Positions 61,765-64,000 of a DNA stretch of 64,000 bases are shown here, piece after piece. The translations under genes were made by a program, and so were the position numbers. The first letter of the stretch is position 1. Every line of letters begins with the position of its first letter. This DNA is from Argyresthia goedartella. Taxonomy: Eukaryota > Arthropoda > Insecta > Lepidoptera > Argyresthiidae. The stretch is from NCBI GenBank assembly GCA_949825045.1, contig OX463818.1, forward strand, positions 33,186,906-33,250,905, given 5' to 3'. The notes below the pieces were generated by a model. That model was not told where the DNA came from and ran no database searches. It saw only the letters and a program-made list of their open reading frames with translations.

Positions 61765-62838
61765 TCACACGATTTTGTGAAAATCCACAGGAGTACGAAT
61801 ATGAATCAGGGGGCAGTTATCAGCTTTCCGGGCATATACATTGCAATTTTTGGTCCATACATAGGTGTAGTTATGCTTATTACATATCTCTTTTAGATCC
61901 ATAAACATTTTTTTGTTGGATGGTGTGAGATGGTCGTGGACGTAAATTTTTTGCTCATCTCCAGAAAAGCCAATGTCCGATGTTTTGATGCCCTTTGTCT
62001 TGATTAGCCCTGCAACGATAGCATCTTTGTGCGAGCGGTTGCGAAGCTTTGTTATAATGACTTTAGGGCGACCAGGTTTAGCCTTCATCGGCTGTACGCG
62101 GTGCGCGAACTCAATGTCTTCGGGCTTGAGCACAACTCCCGCGTGCGCTGCTATTTTGATAGTTATATTACGGGGCGATTCATTTTTCAGCTCGGGGACT
62201 CCGGATACCTCCAGGTTGCTCATACGTAGCCATTGTTGATGTGAGCCAAACTGGTACTCAAGTTCCGTGACGCGTTTCTCGGAAGCCAGTAAGTTGTTTT
62301 CGAGCACTGCAATTTTGTCGCTTTGTTTCTCAACTTCTACAAGTCTGGCCTCGAACTGGACAGTCAAGGATGTTACTTGCTTTTTTATTTCAGACTCAAT
62401 AATTAGCCTGATCTCCTTCTTCAGTGCTTCGTTTCCCTTATGAATAAGGGCTTCGAGACGAGTCTCCAGGGAGGTGATGTCAAAAGCGCTGTTGTCCGAC
62501 GACACAGGTTTATCGTCGGCTGTAACATTAGGCTGAGGTGTGTTGGGCGAGACGGGTGAACTCACTTCGAACGTCGCGAGTTTAGCAGTGGCAGCGACAA
62601 CAGCTGCGGCGGCGGCGGAGGCGGCGGCCGATGTTTTTAATGGTGGCGCCGAATCCTTAAGGCCTTCCTGGTTCAAATGACTAGACGGAGCACGCAGAGG
62701 AGTCTGAGACCGTTGTTCTGATTTGCAACTGTCGCATTTATCCACCTTACGGTTGTCTGCAGGAAGCTTTTTGTAGTCCTTTGCCAATACATTCAAGCAC
62801 AGGTTATGATAAGTGCGAGTGCAGGATAAGCAACTCAT
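61765..62838 (-). CDS. LINE ORF1 protein (PHD-like finger, coiled coil, FP-like domain)
   Basis: 357 residues. MSCLSCTRTYHNLCLNVLA and KCDSC form the C-terminal half of a PHD-type zinc finger, so the true start may be upstream (an in-frame CIITEFAEL precedes). An alanine run (SAAASAAAAAVVAA) and coiled coil (residues ~120-200) follow. LEVSGVPELKNESPRNITIK begins the FP-like domain, which ends QKIYVHDHLTPSNKKMFMDL and YTYVWTKNCNVYARK. ORF1 proteins bind the LINE RNA. Unbroken in this copy. Confidence 0.8.
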   Translation of the reverse strand: MSCLSCTRTYHNLCLNVLAKDYKKLPADNRKVDKCDSCKSEQRSQTPLRAPSSHLNQEGLKDSAPPLKTSAAASAAAAAVVAATAKLATFEVSSPVSPNTPQPNVTADDKPVSSDNSAFDITSLETRLEALIHKGNEALKKEIRLIIESEIKKQVTSLTVQFEARLVEVEKQSDKIAVLENNLLASEKRVTELEYQFGSHQQWLRMSNLEVSGVPELKNESPRNITIKIAAHAGVVLKPEDIEFAHRVQPMKAKPGRPKVIITKLRNRSHKDAIVAGLIKTKGIKTSDIGFSGDEQKIYVHDHLTPSNKKMFMDLKEICNKHNYTYVWTKNCNVYARKADNCPLIHIRTPVDFHKIV

Positions 62839-62880
62839 AAGTTCGGCGAATTCAGTAATAATACAATTATACCTACTGAA

Positions 62881-63296
62881 CTATTAACTATAAATGATTA
62901 TCCTACGGAGTCGCTACATACAGTGACACAATTCTTTACATCAATAGGTAGCAAACAAATCAACTACCTCACAGGGACAGGCTAGCTCCATGCTCCTTAT
63001 GCCGAAGTCAGGCGAACCATATCTAGACTTAGAACCAACATTCCCTCCACCACCACCACATGGTTTTTCCTGCCTTCGCGGCTTACAGACCGAATCTTGG
63101 GCACTGTCATGCGCTACTTGCCCTTGGACTCTTTCACGCATGCAGTTTCTTGATGCCCTACAATTTCTTGAATGCGTCCCGGCCTTTCTCCCTTTCTGGC
63201 CAGGCCATAAAATACTATTTCTTCGTTCTCCCCAAATGGGGCTCGACAACACAAGTCACTCAGCGTCGAACTGTACCACATAGTACACTGCTGTCC
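62881..63296 (-). other. 3' UTR region of R1-like LINE fragment
   Basis: Minus strand. One frame reads IVFYGLARKGERPGRIQEIV. This could be a repeat-associated tail; not a confident gene. Confidence 0.35.
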
Positions 63297-63590
63297 TCAA
63301 TCTTCAAATATTCTTCTCTTGGTGTGCCATGATTGCACAAACTTGCGCAACGCCTTGAAGTTCTGCTCGCAAGAAACTAGCTCCTCGTAGCATACTGGGC
63401 CAACCGTTGTCCTCTTCAGTGTATCCAGCATCTCCGATCTCTCTTCCGGGTATAGCCTACATTCCCAGAGAGCGTGATTCCGGCTCTCGTTGTCAGTCAT
63501 GTACATCATCAGTTGTGTAAGTACTTGAGATACCATGAAGTCCGGTTCTACCCATTCTGAACTGAGTCTTACTTTACTCAGAACCAACAG
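63297..63590 (-). pseudogene. R1-like LINE reverse transcriptase C-terminus
   Basis: Minus-strand frame MYMTDNESRNHALWECRLYP and GPVCYEELVSCEQNFKALRKF, ending SWHTKRRIFED. The H-x-LWEC-x-L(Y)-x-x-ER pattern is the C-terminal zinc-knuckle region of R1/I-type LINE ORF2 proteins. The RT itself is absent in the window. Confidence 0.6.
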
Positions 63591-63597
63591 TTCACCA

Positions 63598-64000
63598 GTA
63601 TGGGATCAAACCCCGACAAAAATCTTCAAATATTTCTGTGATGCTCTGTCCCATCCAATATCTAACATATGTAACCTGAGTTTTCTTAGTGGGCAATTCC
63701 CTATAACTCTTAAAAAAGCTTTTGCAAAAAGCATTGTTACACCCATCCATAAAGCCGGAGATAAATCACTACCTAGTAATTATAGGCCAATATCAGTGCT
63801 GAAATTACTATCAAAATTTGTAGAAAAAAATACCAACAAAAGGCTGATTAACAACCTTCTATCCAATAATCAGTACGGCTTTAGGCGGAACCGCTCAACA
63901 GAAGATGCCGTCATCAAGGTGCCAATATTACAAAATATCTTGATCAAGGTGAACGATGCATACGGTTTTTACTCTACTTACAAAAAGCATTCGATAATGT
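63598..64000 (+). pseudogene. LINE reverse transcriptase N-terminus, leaves the window
   Basis: Plus-strand frame VWDQTPTKIFKYFCDAL, KAFAKSIVTPIHKAGDKSLP, SNYRPISVLKLLSKFVEKN, NNQYGFRRNRSTEDAVIK: RT motifs 1-2 of a Jockey-like or related LINE. Small gaps relative to the family (for example near 63950) suggest decay. It runs off the right edge. Confidence 0.75.

Larger units (their letters stand above)
58360..62880 (-). mobile_element. Nearly complete two-ORF LINE (CR1/Jockey-like)
   Basis: ORF1 (61765-62838) and ORF2 (58688 to about 61590) on the minus strand, with a short 3' UTR and AT-rich microsatellite tail. One single-base deletion in ORF2 near 60309-60313 separates endonuclease from RT. 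The 5' end lies upstream of ORF1 and was not pinned. It adjoins an R1-like LINE end at 62.96 kb. Confidence 0.75.

Noticed and set aside
63060..63332. Plus-strand frame near the R1-like fragment
   Set aside because: No homology pattern; overlaps the better supported minus-strand LINE end.

Overview
This is a 64 kb piece of an AT-rich animal genome, almost certainly an insect and probably a lepidopteran. The mix of elements points that way: Pao/BEL, piggyBac, pogo, Tc1-like DNA transposons, a DIRS element, CR1/Jockey-like LINEs, many MITEs, and GT-AG introns inside transposon genes. Almost every recognisable coding sequence belongs to a mobile element. The only host-like gene candidate is a two-exon fragment at the left edge. 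No rRNA, tRNA or CRISPR was recognised.

Layout. (1) 1-7.9 kb: a possible host gene fragment, two hAT remnants, and a Sailor-like Tc1/mariner element (1384-6910). The Sailor transposase is split by a complete piggyBac element (2540-5078, TTAA on both sides). (2) 7.9-11 kb: a 130-bp minisatellite, then a decayed ISL2EU/PIF-type element with a THAP/DDE_4 transposase (+) facing a SWIM/YqaJ nuclease (-). (3) 11-15.3 kb: LINE, Ty3/gypsy and Ty1/copia fragments, MITEs, and a LINE ORF1 fragment. (4) 15268-32297: a full-length 17.0 kb Maverick/Polinton with 6-bp target duplications (CCTCGA), inserted in that LINE ORF1. Its left genes run rightward: packaging ATPase, two structural or unknown proteins, integrase, PLA2/pVI-like lytic protein, adenovirus-type protease, minor capsid, 46-aa protein, major capsid, conserved unknown. 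Its right genes run leftward: proline-rich protein, protein-primed DNA polymerase, basic protein. (5) 32.3-35.8 kb: a decayed DIRS retrotransposon holding a probable solo LTR. (6) 35.9-41.3 kb: second ISL2EU-type region, interrupted by a truncated LINE and a GATA-tailed insert. (7) 41946-56575: a pogo-type element, broken by a Tc1-like DD36E element (42403-52195), which itself carries an intact-looking BEL/Pao retrotransposon (42883-50242) and a solo LTR (50791-51267). (8) 56.6-64 kb: a nearly complete two-ORF LINE and fragments of two or more others.

The strongest results come from joining boundaries to reading frames. In several nests, removing the inserted element together with one target-site copy leaves the host transposase or ORF1 frame continuous: piggyBac in Sailor, solo LTR in DD36E, Polinton in LINE ORF1. 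This gives an order of insertion. The most unusual candidates are in the Polinton: terminal repeats that are themselves long palindromes, a canonical -1 slippery heptamer immediately before the stop of the lytic protein with the protease in the -1 frame and no upstream AUG, and a polymerase that appears to lack palm motif B.
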